53,248 nucleotides of DNA from Gammaproteobacteria bacterium (GCA_021773975.1 JAJFJN010000088.1:1-53248); one strand, 5' to 3'; shown: positions 1 through 9,243, counted from the first letter of the stretch. The notes: a model not told the origin generated them from the letters alone. Numbers and translations are program-made.

Positions 1-26
1 GCACGTTTTTTGTGCCCACGCGCTCA
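1..26. repeat. Truncated REP-like hairpin at window edge
   Basis: The first bases contain one arm and loop of a GTGGGCACG...GTGCCCACGC hairpin like the complete ones at 93-160 and 948-1010. The other arm lies outside the window. Confidence 0.5.
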
Positions 27-92
27 ACAATCAAGCAACCCCGAAAGCATATTTTTTACCAAAAAACTTGATATCGCTATTAAACCCAATAC

Positions 93-160
93 GACATTTA
101 ATTTCGTGCCATCGTCATATTCCGCGTGGGCACATAAAGCGTGCCCACCCTACCAGGCTG
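93..160. repeat. REP-like repeat, copy A
   Basis: About 68 bp nearly identical to 948-1010. The core is a perfect 8-bp stem, GTGGGCAC, 7-nt loop, GTGCCCAC. Copy A carries a few extra bases before its end (ACCCTACCAGG against ACCAGG). The stop codon and last residues of the PEP-CTERM gene at 98-823 lie inside it. Confidence 0.8.
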
Positions 161-823
161 ACCCGATTTGTTCTTGCGGCGGGAAACACCAATTCCAGCT
201 ATACCCATCGCAAGCAACATTATAGTCGCTGGCTCGGGCAGGGCCGCGCCATATCGCACTTCTTTTAACTCGCTAACGTATGTGGTCGTGCTAGCGTATC
301 GTGGATAATTTGGTAAGTTCGTCCATGTGTCCGCGTGATCGATCAGGAATGACCTATCATCTGCGATCATGGTGCGTGTTCTTACACCGAGTTTTGTGGT
401 GTACGCCCTCGCTCCGTTATTGCTATGTATGTTCGCCCCAGTGAGACCGGCTAACTCCATAACATTAAAGTAACCGGACAAATCGAAAACGGCATCGCTG
501 AAATGCGTAAAGATGTCAGCTGGCGTATACGTACACGGGCCGGGCCCGGTGTATGATACTGTACATGTGTCATAAAGAAGCTGATCATCGCCTGAGCCAA
601 ATTCACCAATGCCGTTCAGCCCATCAGTGTATTGCGTCATCCGCTGTGACGCATCATCGTACGTGACTGTCCAACTAAACGTATTGCCAATGGCGAACGC
701 ATTATGATTACTTACCCCAGTGACAGTAGCCAACCACGATTCAGTAATCACCGTCGCACTGGCGCTAGAAGAAATACAAATCAATGCTAACGCTAAAAAT
801 GGTTTGCGAATTGCTAACTTCAT
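98..823 (-). CDS. PEP-CTERM sorting domain protein
   Basis: A 241-residue secreted protein. Residues 1-23 form a signal peptide (MKLAIRKP, hydrophobic core, SSASA). The C-terminal part has a PEP-CTERM signal: LPEPATIMLL, a hydrophobic helix and the basic SRRKNK cluster. Such proteins are exported and then processed at the inner membrane by an exosortase, often with exopolysaccharide genes; neither is in this window. The body is not a family I recognise. The start is supported by GAGGAA about 8 nt upstream of ATG. Oddity: some 20 residues follow the basic cluster and are encoded by the REP-like repeat, whereas PEP-CTERM proteins normally end soon after it. The repeat may have inserted over the original stop codon. 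Confidence 0.85.
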   Translation of the reverse strand: MKLAIRKPFLALALICISSSASATVITESWLATVTGVSNHNAFAIGNTFSWTVTYDDASQRMTQYTDGLNGIGEFGSGDDQLLYDTCTVSYTGPGPCTYTPADIFTHFSDAVFDLSGYFNVMELAGLTGANIHSNNGARAYTTKLGVRTRTMIADDRSFLIDHADTWTNLPNYPRYASTTTYVSELKEVRYGAALPEPATIMLLAMGIAGIGVSRRKNKSGQPGRVGTLYVPTRNMTMARN

Positions 824-900
824 TATAGTCTTCCTCTTTTATAACCTAAATCAAATCTTCCGTATGCGCCTATTCCTGCCTTGGCCCACTGTCATTTATT

Positions 901-931
901 GATCAATGGGGTCAGACTCGAATTTATTTCC
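901..931. repeat. 31-bp direct repeat, downstream copy
   Basis: Identical over 31 bp to 1704-1734; the core reads ATGGGGTCAGACTCGAATTT. The two copies bracket the second PEP-CTERM gene about 800 bp apart. Sequences of this kind are dispersed in several gammaproteobacterial genomes, and I recall them near REP-associated transposases. No transposase is in this window. Confidence 0.75.
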
Positions 932-1646
932 CGACATTTAATTTCCCGACATTTAATTTCGTGCCATTGTCATATTCCGCGTGGGCACATAAAGCGTGCC
1001 CACCAGGCTGTTTACGCCGGCTAAAACCAAGCAGCGGCAGACCTAAGCCTATTAGTGCCAATGCAGTCGGAGCGGGGACCTTTTCAATATCCTTATAAGC
1101 CCACCATCCTGAGTGATCATTATTAACTATTGTATAACCCGCGTTACTTGCCTGGCTGTAACCCATGCCTGAACCTGAATGGACTAGATATGACGAAGCA
1201 GAGCTATTTATTCTAGTATATGAAGTGTACTCATCATCTGAGAAATCGTTCTGGCCGAATAGCTCACTAAACCAAAATATACTAGTAGTCCCGTAATAAC
1301 GAGAAGGAGAGATTCCTATAATTTCCTTGAAAACTTGATTATCAGAAGAAGGGGCATATGAACAACTCTCCGGGGGACACTGTGTACTAAGCGCTGACAA
1401 CAACAGGTCGGCAACATCTGTAAACGTAGCGAATGAAAAGCCTTTGTATGTCGTGTTTAGCGCATTTGAGGCCTGGTCATAATTCATCTGATCCATTGCT
1501 TTTACATCAAGCCAAACTCTATCGTTTGCAATATCAGTAAACGTCCCTGCAGGGCCTATGTCGTTTGTTACATTGCCAATCACGCTGGCTTGTAAAGAAG
1601 TACTCCACACCAACAGAGATACTAAAATAAACTTATATAATTTCAT
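924..1646 (-). CDS. PEP-CTERM-like secreted protein
   Basis: About 240 residues. The ATG at 1646 is preferred over the upstream in-frame ATG at 1685 because AAGGTG lies 6 nt before it and the product then begins with a normal signal peptide (MKLYKFILVSLLVW...LQA). Near the C-terminus VPAPTALALIGLGLPLLGF followed by SRRKQ matches the sorting signal, with PAP in place of PEP. After it, about 27 residues are read out of REP-like repeat DNA, including the duplicated LNVGK. The mature region is not recognised. The gene lies downstream of nothing obvious on its strand and is flanked by exact 31-bp direct repeats, so gene and repeats may have moved or duplicated together. Confidence 0.8.
   Translation of the reverse strand: MKLYKFILVSLLVWSTSLQASVIGNVTNDIGPAGTFTDIANDRVWLDVKAMDQMNYDQASNALNTTYKGFSFATFTDVADLLLSALSTQCPPESCSYAPSSDNQVFKEIIGISPSRYYGTTSIFWFSELFGQNDFSDDEYTSYTRINSSASSYLVHSGSGMGYSQASNAGYTIVNNDHSGWWAYKDIEKVPAPTALALIGLGLPLLGFSRRKQPGGHALCAHAEYDNGTKLNVGKLNVGK
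948..1010. repeat. REP-like repeat, copy B
   Basis: About 63 bp matching 93-160, with the same GTGGGCAC/GTGCCCAC stem. It is preceded by a second ATTTCCCGACATTTA segment, so the end of the repeat is itself duplicated in tandem. It encodes the C-terminal tail of the PEP-CTERM protein at 924-1646. Confidence 0.8.
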
Positions 1647-1703
1647 TTTTGACACCTTGTTTTTTGATTGATTATCCAAATTCATGGGGTCACAAATTCA
1701 TAC

Positions 1704-1734
1704 GATCAATGGGGTCAGACTCGAATTTATTTCC
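1704..1734. repeat. 31-bp direct repeat, upstream copy
   Basis: Exact second copy of 901-931, upstream of the PEP-CTERM gene at 924-1646. Confidence 0.75.
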
Positions 1735-2451
1735 ATTTAGACCCCAAACCCCTCAAGCCTTAACACACCGCCCATTACTTCAAAACCCAGAAGATGTGGC
1801 ACTTGTAAATTCAAGCGTAGTAAGCACATTATCTGCCACGAATGACCAATCGATCATGTACCAGCTCAGGTCAACCCTCTCGCCCCCAACTTATCGTTTA
1901 AAAAAAACAGCACTTCCTTGTGCCTAGAGGGCTCATCCTTGTGTCCAGAGGGCTCATCCTTAAACCAGTCCTCGACACGTAAGATAGCAAACACTGCTTG
2001 CTCATCGCATCATCCAAATGGGTGAAAACCGCAAAAACAACAAGGTAGGCAGGCAGACACTAAAGCCCGTGCCTAAGCTACACAGCGCTAATGTTTAGCA
2101 TCAGATATTGCCTGGAAAACCTAGGGAACCAGGGATAGCTAGTGTTTAAACGCAACCTAATAGATTGGGGTGGTTTCTGTGTAGATAGTCGTTGGAGTAA
2201 TGATCCGCCTCTCAAAACCAGATTGGCTTCTGCGGTTTGAATTGCTAAAAACGGATTGGGGTTGGCTACGGTCAGTGTTTTTCTTATCTGGAAGCGGTCA
2301 ATAATTTTATAAGGGTTTTACCACTAAGGTCGCTTGTTAGTGAATACTGCCGCTACTGAAGATTGCAAACAGGCTCGATTCTACCGTTAATCTATACAGT
2401 CGATAGATTTCAAATATATGTATGTTGGGGATACAGCAGGAGGCAGTCGTA
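1735..2451. other. Intergenic region with a 21-bp tandem duplication
   Basis: No credible gene. At 1917-1958 there are two adjacent 21-bp units sharing AGAGGGCTCATC and differing at two bases. The rest is unremarkable AT-rich sequence ending at the 3' end of the LuxR-type gene. Confidence 0.6.
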
Positions 2452-3627
2452 TTATCCAGACATTTGTGGGTCGTCATCACCCACCAGAGCAGCTGGGCCA
2501 CACAGGATAAGCTTCACCAGCTCAGTCTGTCGATTCACCCCCATTTTTTGAAAGCAGGCCTTGAGCTGGCTGCGCACCGTATTTTTACTCACCTTGAATT
2601 GCTCTGAAATTTCATCCAGGCTGAGGCCGTTAGTCAGTGCTCCAGCCAGTCGCGCCTCTGCCTTGCTTAGCCCATACAGCTGACTCAGCACTTCAAGTGA
2701 AAAATGCTGCTGATTTTCCGACGTGCTGATAAATAGTGCCGCAGTGGCTTGTGACGCATCAATACCAAACAGATCAAAGCGTTTTTCTCTATTACCAACG
2801 GGAATGACGAGAACGCTCAGTGGTTGCAACAAAGATGTGCTGGAGATAGAAAGGGTTCCCCCCTTTTTATGTAGTGACTGTGTAGCCTCATGGATCAGTT
2901 TACGCAATGCCTTGGTATCTGCCAATGCGGGTCCCTGAAGACCGCTCCGGGCAATGGTTAGACCACGGCCATCGGCAACAATGGTTTCAGCCTGTTTATT
3001 TAAAAATACCGGCCTTCCTGATGCATCAAGCAGTATAATCCCAACACACATGCGATGCATGATGTCACTACTGATATCAACCTTGTCCGCTAATTGCAAA
3101 AGATGAGCATTAATCTGAAAGGCACGTTGTAGATGCGGGTTCAGTCGATCAAGCAGGGCTAATTCATGTTTCTCATACCAGCCGGCATGGGCAGAGCGAT
3201 GAACACCGAGGGTGGCCACCTGAGAATTGTTCTTTACCACGAAACAGCCTGCAATATTATCCACCTCTTGTGGTGCTATATAGTCATTAAAGAATTCTGA
3301 TTTTTTATATGACTCCGGCATTTTAGTGACCGTTTGGATGACGGTAGCGGGAGCAAGCTCGTTGAGCATAGCCATCAGTGGATCTTGGTGTACATAGTGC
3401 TCTCTATACAGCTGCTGGGCCTCGGTATTTACATTATGGGTGATATAAAGCCCTACTTCTTTTGATTGTAGATCCTGGAATCGAAGCAATCCGGCCTTGG
3501 CATTGAGTGCCTGGGTTAAACGCTCCACAAACACTGGCCAGAGTGCTGAATCCATCGCGGCATCGTATATGCTGCTAACCAGTAGATCAAAGGCGTCCAG
3601 GTCAATTGCGGGTGGCTTTTTTATCAC
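2452..3627 (-). CDS. LuxR-family transcriptional regulator
   Basis: 391 residues. The last ~70 form a LuxR/GerE helix-turn-helix: LSKAEARLAGALTNG, then LDEISEQFKVSKNTVRSQLK and a trailing helix with KMGVNRQTELV. The first ~300 residues have no receiver-type Asp pocket and look like a ligand- or redox-sensing PAS/GAF-like region (VGIILLDASGRPVFLNKQAE resembles a PAS core). The gene begins 12 nt after the alpha/beta hydrolase on the same strand, so the two are probably co-transcribed, with the hydrolase first. The regulator may control, or respond to, the substrate of the hydrolase. The ligand cannot be inferred. Confidence 0.85.
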   Translation of the reverse strand: MIKKPPAIDLDAFDLLVSSIYDAAMDSALWPVFVERLTQALNAKAGLLRFQDLQSKEVGLYITHNVNTEAQQLYREHYVHQDPLMAMLNELAPATVIQTVTKMPESYKKSEFFNDYIAPQEVDNIAGCFVVKNNSQVATLGVHRSAHAGWYEKHELALLDRLNPHLQRAFQINAHLLQLADKVDISSDIMHRMCVGIILLDASGRPVFLNKQAETIVADGRGLTIARSGLQGPALADTKALRKLIHEATQSLHKKGGTLSISSTSLLQPLSVLVIPVGNREKRFDLFGIDASQATAALFISTSENQQHFSLEVLSQLYGLSKAEARLAGALTNGLSLDEISEQFKVSKNTVRSQLKACFQKMGVNRQTELVKLILCGPAALVGDDDPQMSG

Positions 3628-3639
3628 GCGCTCAGGTCG

Positions 3640-4494
3640 CTATGATTTGCTGGCTATGCGCTGAAGTATTTCCTTCCCGTGTGTAAAGGCCAGAAAGTGG
3701 CCTGCATCAGGAAGAAAGTAGGCTTGGCACCTGGGGATGGTCGCTGCCAGGTGCTGCCCCATGGCAAGCGGTGCATTGACATCTTGTCCACCATGCCACA
3801 AACACACTTCTGCCTTTATATCGGCGGGATCAAACTGCCATGGCAGAGCCGCCAGCGACATATCGTAGGCAATACCGGCTAAACCTTGTCGAAGGGATTC
3901 CGTCAGGTTTTTCGTATACATACTACGAAAACCCTCATTGGAGAAAATAGCCTTGTCAGGTGCTGGCGCCGAGCCTTCCAGTATATTAAACAAGGCTTCT
4001 GGTGTACCGGCAACCGATGTCAGTTGCTGTGCGAGTTGTTGGTAATTGTTTGCGGCCAGCTCGAACAAGGCCCTATTGGCTGGCAACATAGAATCGAGCA
4101 TTTCTGGTGTATCAAATGGCGCCATACTACTGACCAGTGCAACCCGTATTAGGCGTTCTGGGATCTTGAAGGCACAGGCGGCGGCATAAGGACCACCACC
4201 CGAGAAGCCTATGATTGCGAAGCGATCTAGGCCTAGTGTATCAGCGAGCTGGGTGACGTCGTCTGGCCAATCCAGAAGCCTACGGCCTTGCTGGAAATCT
4301 GATAGGCCATAACCGGGCCTGTCCACGACGATAAGACGGCAATTCATTTCATTGAGGATGGAAGGAATGACCACCTGCTCAAGGCGTGAACCCGGTGTAC
4401 CATGAAACGCAATAACTGGGTTGCCATTAGCAGGGCCATACTCTGCATAGGCAAGAATACGGCCATCTGTGAGACGGATAGTCTTATTATTCAT
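3640..4494 (-). CDS. Alpha/beta-fold hydrolase
   Basis: 284 residues, typical length for the family. It has the HGTPGS oxyanion-loop motif (31-36), the nucleophile elbow GFSGG with Ser98, a likely acid at Asp238 (GGQDVNAP) and the catalytic His266 (DAGHF), so the triad is complete. It should be a soluble esterase or hydrolase; the sequence does not give the substrate. It is the first gene of a two-gene unit with the LuxR-type regulator 12 nt downstream. Confidence 0.88.
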   Translation of the reverse strand: MNNKTIRLTDGRILAYAEYGPANGNPVIAFHGTPGSRLEQVVIPSILNEMNCRLIVVDRPGYGLSDFQQGRRLLDWPDDVTQLADTLGLDRFAIIGFSGGGPYAAACAFKIPERLIRVALVSSMAPFDTPEMLDSMLPANRALFELAANNYQQLAQQLTSVAGTPEALFNILEGSAPAPDKAIFSNEGFRSMYTKNLTESLRQGLAGIAYDMSLAALPWQFDPADIKAEVCLWHGGQDVNAPLAMGQHLAATIPRCQAYFLPDAGHFLAFTHGKEILQRIASKS

Positions 4495-4919
4495 TCCGTG
4501 AGTAGCTCCACCAATAAAACAACCAAAGCGGTGTCGTACTGTACCTCATACTAATAATCACATCATCTGCTCAGTCCCTAAAATTATGCTTTTTCACTTA
4601 AAGCACTGAGCCAGCTTTATGCTCGTAGCAAAAACCAGGATCAGAATACAATGGATGCTAATTTTAGAGCATATTGTGACCTTGCTCCGGTCGATTTGCA
4701 TTTTTAACACCCCCCCCCTTCTTTAATATTAAGAATAGAGTGTTGCGTTGATCGGTTGAACTCTCCCTCCAAAGCAGTCGTTTAAATCAATTCCACAAAC
4801 TTCCGCTTTGGGTCGTTTCCTGACCACCATGCCCTGCTTTATGAAAAAACCCACTATTCCCATTCTACTGAGGCCGCAAACGGCCAATAGCGGGCGTTCA
4901 TAAAAAATAAATCCGCCAT
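4495..4919. other. Gene-free region with dispersed repeat fragment
   Basis: I see no supported gene. It holds a run of nine C at about 4710 and, at 4802-4824, the motif CTTTGGGTCGTTTCCTGAC, relatives of which recur near 8964, 44516 (inverted) and 52924. It ends at the tRNA-Leu-like gene. Confidence 0.5.
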
Positions 4920-5006
4920 ACTGGAGCGGTGTAATTGCTTGACGCGTCAGATGCAAAATCCGATGCTAGTAACAGCGTGGTGGTTCAAGTCCGCCCTTCA
5001 GTACCA
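4920..5006 (+). tRNA. tRNA-Leu(CAA)-like gene, atypical or degenerate
   Basis: 87 nt folding as a class II tRNA. The acceptor stem ACTGGAG/CTTCAGT pairs fully with one G-T, followed by A73 and an encoded CCA. The T arm is GGTGG-TTCAAGT-CCGCC. The D stem GTG/CGC closes a loop resembling the tRNA-Leu AATTGG loop, and a long variable arm (GCT/AGC stem) follows. The anticodon loop TGCAAAA gives CAA on a stem with one A-C mismatch. Departures from invariant positions: U8 is C, G19 is C and U33 is G. The overall fold is too good to be chance, but these changes suggest a relic, an element-borne copy or an unusual tRNA. Its 3' end faces the Gabija genes and could be an attachment site. Confidence 0.65.
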
Positions 5007-5119
5007 TATTTTCAGAAAACACCCCTTTCTCTGAAATTTCCATGTAGCCAAATGAGGACTACCATCTTTGCACCTTCATCACCCCTCAATTCCAAAAAGA
5101 CTTTTAATATCTGCGGCTA

Positions 5120-7009
5120 TCAATCCTGCATCTCACGGACAAAACGTGACGGTTTTTGTACTTTAGTGTCTCCCCATGGCATCATGCGCCGAAGAGGATA
5201 TGTAATATAAATCCAGCGCCTAGAACGAGTAACAGCCACAAAAGCACTGTTTCTCTCCTCATCAATCTCATGCTTAGTGTGAGCTCGATAATCAGGAAAA
5301 ACCCCTTCACACATCCCCATTAGGAAAACTATATCCTTCTCAAGACCTTTCATTGTATGGACTGTGCTTAACGTTAAACCAAATGGGTCGAAATCTTCCG
5401 TTAGCTGGCCAAGAGCTGTAGCGTTACGAAACGACATCAGGTTATCACCTAACCCCTTACGCTTAAATGCAGTCCAGCTAGTTCTAAAATCTTGAAGCTC
5501 TTGAAGAGCAATAGCAAACTCATTATCCTCAGATGATATAGAAGCCAGTTTCTCAAGCTCAGTTTTAAATTTCGTGCAAAACTTAGGAATATTAGGCTCG
5601 TCTAGATCGAGCTCAAAAACCGCTTGCAAAAGCATAAAAAATAATTCAGAAAACGCTATTTCTGGCCTTCTTACCTGCTCGGCAAATATTTTCAAAAGAC
5701 TATCACCTCCCCAAAGTTTTGGAGGATCAATCTGCAATACGGTGCATAATTTCTTCCCATCAACCCAGTCCTTTGGATTCAAACGAAGGCGTATTGAAAG
5801 ATCAAGAACTTTTCCAAAGAGGGAGCTTGGCTCAACTTGACGCTCACCTTTTTTCAGAGAATAACGTATCTCGTTGTCGTCTAGTTTATTTTGAAGCGTA
5901 CTGAAAACAAAACGATTACGCGCTATCACAACCATTTTACTCAGTGAGATATCACCTTCTATCTCTGGATTAGTTTTACTATCGAGCAAGTTTTTTATGG
6001 AATTGACAATCCATTGCGCCTCAGATTCTTCGTCTTGCATTACCTCAATCTGGCAGTGCCCGCCCAATGCAAACTCAGCTTCTACTTGTGAACCTGGTTT
6101 TAGCTTGTTGGCAAGATGAATAACAGCTTTAGAGCTTCGATAGTTTTCTTTCAACTCAAACTTTTGCGGCGAGAAATCACTTACAAAGTGCATACACAGA
6201 TAATCATGGGATGAGCCGTTAAACCCATAGATCATTTGGTTTGGATCACCAACCATCATTAGGCTTTTTATCTTTTCACCGCAGAGAGCTTTCACAAATT
6301 CGTACTGCGCCTTATTTAGGTCTTGCGCTTCATCAACACATACATGCTTGAACTTAGCTCTATAAATATCTCCGCACCAAGATTGCTCTAATAAAATCCT
6401 ATGTGCATAAACAAGAATATCATCAAAATCTATACCTCCAGATTCGAGCAAGGCACTCTGATACGCTTGATATATAGTCAAAAATCTTTCATTACTCTCA
6501 TATTTATTTTTTATTTCCTCCTCGCTCAACAAGGATCGTTTTACAACGGAGAATTGCTCCATATAATTATGGATAATACCTTCCCTATTTTTTTTAGTTC
6601 GTTCATCAATTACTTCGAGGAAACTGTCGATATCGACACCACCTTCTCGTAGTGACTGGAGAAATACTGTTTTCCGGTCTTGATCCCTTTCATAGATATG
6701 TAATTCGGAAGGAAGACCAATAGTGTGGCCATATTGCTCAAGAATTCTTTGCGCAACACCATGAATAGTAGAGATCCAAATCCGATCATCGGCATCTTCT
6801 ATATCTTCCAGTCGATACTGCATCTCTTCAGCGGCTTTGTTGGTGAAGGTAAAAGCTATAACCCCATCTTTTCGCGTATTCTCAATTATGTGCCTAATTC
6901 GAGCAGTCAATACCCGCGTCTTTCCCGACCCTGCTGATGCCAGCACCTGTATAGGCCGATCGACAGAAGCCTCAACAATGGCAGATTGAGCCATGGACAG
7001 ATTAATCAT
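5120..7009 (-). CDS. gajB: UvrD/Rep-like helicase, Gabija GajB-like
   Basis: 629 residues, superfamily 1A. Motif I is ASAGSGKT (24-31), motif II is DEAQD (226-230), and motifs V-VI are HTMKGLE and VAVTRSRR near the C-terminus. It overlaps the upstream OLD-family gene by 4 nt (ATGA), so the two are translationally coupled. This pairing of an OLD nuclease with a UvrD-like helicase defines Gabija anti-phage systems, in which GajB senses DNA ends or nucleotide state and activates GajA. The protein is longer than the Bacillus GajB I remember (about 500 residues), within the spread of such helicases. It is not housekeeping UvrD: it is shorter and in a defence context. Base composition is AT-richer than the ICE core, consistent with acquisition. 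Confidence 0.82.
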   Translation of the reverse strand: MINLSMAQSAIVEASVDRPIQVLASAGSGKTRVLTARIRHIIENTRKDGVIAFTFTNKAAEEMQYRLEDIEDADDRIWISTIHGVAQRILEQYGHTIGLPSELHIYERDQDRKTVFLQSLREGGVDIDSFLEVIDERTKKNREGIIHNYMEQFSVVKRSLLSEEEIKNKYESNERFLTIYQAYQSALLESGGIDFDDILVYAHRILLEQSWCGDIYRAKFKHVCVDEAQDLNKAQYEFVKALCGEKIKSLMMVGDPNQMIYGFNGSSHDYLCMHFVSDFSPQKFELKENYRSSKAVIHLANKLKPGSQVEAEFALGGHCQIEVMQDEESEAQWIVNSIKNLLDSKTNPEIEGDISLSKMVVIARNRFVFSTLQNKLDDNEIRYSLKKGERQVEPSSLFGKVLDLSIRLRLNPKDWVDGKKLCTVLQIDPPKLWGGDSLLKIFAEQVRRPEIAFSELFFMLLQAVFELDLDEPNIPKFCTKFKTELEKLASISSEDNEFAIALQELQDFRTSWTAFKRKGLGDNLMSFRNATALGQLTEDFDPFGLTLSTVHTMKGLEKDIVFLMGMCEGVFPDYRAHTKHEIDEERNSAFVAVTRSRRWIYITYPLRRMMPWGDTKVQKPSRFVREMQD

Positions 7010-8835
7010 ATAGAAATTCCCTCTTTCATTTTCTCAAATAGCTCCTTAATCTTTGGAGGGAACTTATCTACATCAAGCTCGCATAGTTTCGATGCCACAG
7101 CGGGTGCGAATTTTGTTTTGCCCGAATCTAAAATATCCATCAATGCTCTTTCATATCCGCCTTCAGATTTGTAGTCTCGAGGAACACCCTCAAATATCGG
7201 TTGATCACATGTTTCACAAGGAGGCTTATCTGTCTTAGTCGCCCTTCCAAGGGCTCCATGACGCGACTTAATCCACTGATCAATAGCTTCATCACCATCA
7301 ACTTCCTTAATTGCAGACTCAAGAGTCGGTATAAAACCTGATGAGATTAAGTACCCCTCAAAGTCTGTCAAATCTAGTATGGTGATATTTGGGGACTTTG
7401 CAATATCGGTTTCACCATAAACTTTATCGTAATATTTCTTCAACTCTTTGGTAGTTTTTGCTTCACCATCGCTAAAGATAAAAACAGGAATATTGAAGTC
7501 ATGAGCAAAAGTCAAGAAAGGAAGATATTTCTTACCAGAACCACCAACACCAATAAAATTAACTCCCCTTATAAATGGTTCACAATCAAAATACTTACTA
7601 AATAATAAAGGGAGCGCTTGTTCTTCAGTCTCACCTTCACACAGAACCAATGCGTTGGCGAAAAGAATTTCGCCTCTGGAATGTATGACTTCACGTTGTA
7701 AACGCCGTCTATCTTCAGGATCGAGATCACTGCCAAATTGTCGCGCCTCGACCTCACTTGAGATGATTTTTATGTGTCTTAATTCGGATTGCTTCGCCAT
7801 CGCGGCTAGATAAGGTGAGTGAGTACTAACGATAACCTGACCCTTTGAATCTGCCAGCTGATGATAAAGAGTTTTCTGGGCACCTGGATGAAGATGAGCT
7901 TCCGGCTCTTCTGCTGCCAAGATGGGAAAAAAAGGCTCTTCTTCTGCAGCATGATTTTCTGCCATCATATCGATAAAGGCTTTAGCGGTTAACATTGATG
8001 CCCAGCTACGAGTACCCATTCCATGATACTCCATAGAAAATGCGTTCCCTGAACTTTCACCAAAATGAACAGAAAAATGCTTGGATAAGTCACGAATTTT
8101 CTTAGGGAAAGGCGTTATCTCTGCGTTGCCAGAACCCTGAAAGGACTGATTCAGACTTTCAAGGTGAGACCTCAAACTTTTCAACTCAACACTTTTCTCA
8201 ACAGCCTCATCATTTACTTTACCAATTAAAGCTTCCAACTCTGATATTTCCTTATCATCATATTCAACCTTTGAGAGAACCTTTCCAACGAAAGATGACT
8301 TATCTCCAAGCTCCTGATGAATATCTCGCTGTGCATCAATAAAAATAAAGGGCATACTGAGAAAACGTTTGCCAAGTTTTGATTCCTTAACCTTATCCGT
8401 TTGCCAACTAGATGAATCAGCCCAATTCTCCAAGAACATACGTGATGTATCAAACCCACCTTTGATAGCGTTTGGTTTGCTTCGAGTGCGTAGAGCAACG
8501 TACTGACGACCATTAGCCTCAGCCTTAATCTTATCGCCGAACTCAGTTTGCCATTCCTCACTGAACAACTGCGTTCTATTACCAGAGTCATCTACAGGTA
8601 TAATTCTTGTATCAATCTGAATTTCCGATACGCGCTTTTCATCCTTATCGATATGAAAATCTTCCTCAGACAAATGTCGTGAGTAGTCACCTAAAGCTAG
8701 ATGAAGAGCCCTTAAAAATGACGTCTTACCCGAATTATTTGCTCCTATCAGGACAGTAACCCTTGGGAGCTTTATTGCTAAGCTCTTGATTCCACGAAAG
8801 CCTAAAATTCTGATTTCATCGATTATGACACTCAT
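7006..8835 (-). CDS. gajA: OLD-family ATPase/TOPRIM nuclease, Gabija GajA-like
   Basis: 609 residues, close to the usual GajA length. The N-terminal ABC-type ATPase has Walker A GANNSGKT (31-38), a Walker B region AAEEPEAHLHP (307-317) and the STHSPY switch (337-342). The C-terminal TOPRIM half has the acidic centre CEGETEE (E400, E402) and FSDGE (D456), all expected metal ligands. A CETC pair near residue 540 could bind metal. GajA of known systems is a sequence-specific DNA-nicking enzyme held inactive by nucleotides. It is the first gene of the pair, and the 4-nt overlap with the helicase supports one operon. An alternative reading is an orphan class 2 OLD nuclease, but that class is the Gabija type. 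Confidence 0.85.
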   Translation of the reverse strand: MSVIIDEIRILGFRGIKSLAIKLPRVTVLIGANNSGKTSFLRALHLALGDYSRHLSEEDFHIDKDEKRVSEIQIDTRIIPVDDSGNRTQLFSEEWQTEFGDKIKAEANGRQYVALRTRSKPNAIKGGFDTSRMFLENWADSSSWQTDKVKESKLGKRFLSMPFIFIDAQRDIHQELGDKSSFVGKVLSKVEYDDKEISELEALIGKVNDEAVEKSVELKSLRSHLESLNQSFQGSGNAEITPFPKKIRDLSKHFSVHFGESSGNAFSMEYHGMGTRSWASMLTAKAFIDMMAENHAAEEEPFFPILAAEEPEAHLHPGAQKTLYHQLADSKGQVIVSTHSPYLAAMAKQSELRHIKIISSEVEARQFGSDLDPEDRRRLQREVIHSRGEILFANALVLCEGETEEQALPLLFSKYFDCEPFIRGVNFIGVGGSGKKYLPFLTFAHDFNIPVFIFSDGEAKTTKELKKYYDKVYGETDIAKSPNITILDLTDFEGYLISSGFIPTLESAIKEVDGDEAIDQWIKSRHGALGRATKTDKPPCETCDQPIFEGVPRDYKSEGGYERALMDILDSGKTKFAPAVASKLCELDVDKFPPKIKELFEKMKEGISI

Positions 8836-9243
8836 ACTACCTTCCTAGCATATCAAACACCTTTTGATCGAAGACAAACATTCTGCGTATCACTCTAGTG
8901 TTTCACGTACAGTTATTGACAGAGCCCCAAGAAATGTAACTTGATTGCGTGAATGACTATATTGGGTCGTTTGCTGACAATTCATTTTAAACAACACTCA
9001 CAATGCCTCTCTTTAACTTAATCTTTATCAGGCTTGATAAAACCATTCCCTGCTCAGTAAACGCATCAAGCAATGTGCTACTTCCGTCCTAACTTGAACT
9101 CACAGATTGCGACTTCAAGATTTTAGACTCATTTTCGGTGAGCTGAAACATAAATTCCAGGAAAGCACTCAATCCCAGTATAAAGTTCTCGGGTGTAACA
9201 CCACCACCCCTAACATCAAACTTCCACACATCAGCACTTGATC
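8836..9243. other. Gene-free spacer between Gabija and the SOS cassette
   Basis: Divergent intergenic region that should hold the Gabija promoter on the minus strand; I cannot place it confidently. At 8964-8978 GGGTCGTTTGCTGAC repeats a motif also present at 4810. Confidence 0.4.

Noticed and set aside
4729-4956. Minus-strand frame of 75 codons
   Set aside because: It overlaps the tRNA-like gene and a dispersed repeat, has no family resemblance and no ribosome site.
5120-7009. Housekeeping uvrD or rep helicase
   Set aside because: Overlaps an OLD nuclease gene by 4 nt, the arrangement of Gabija.
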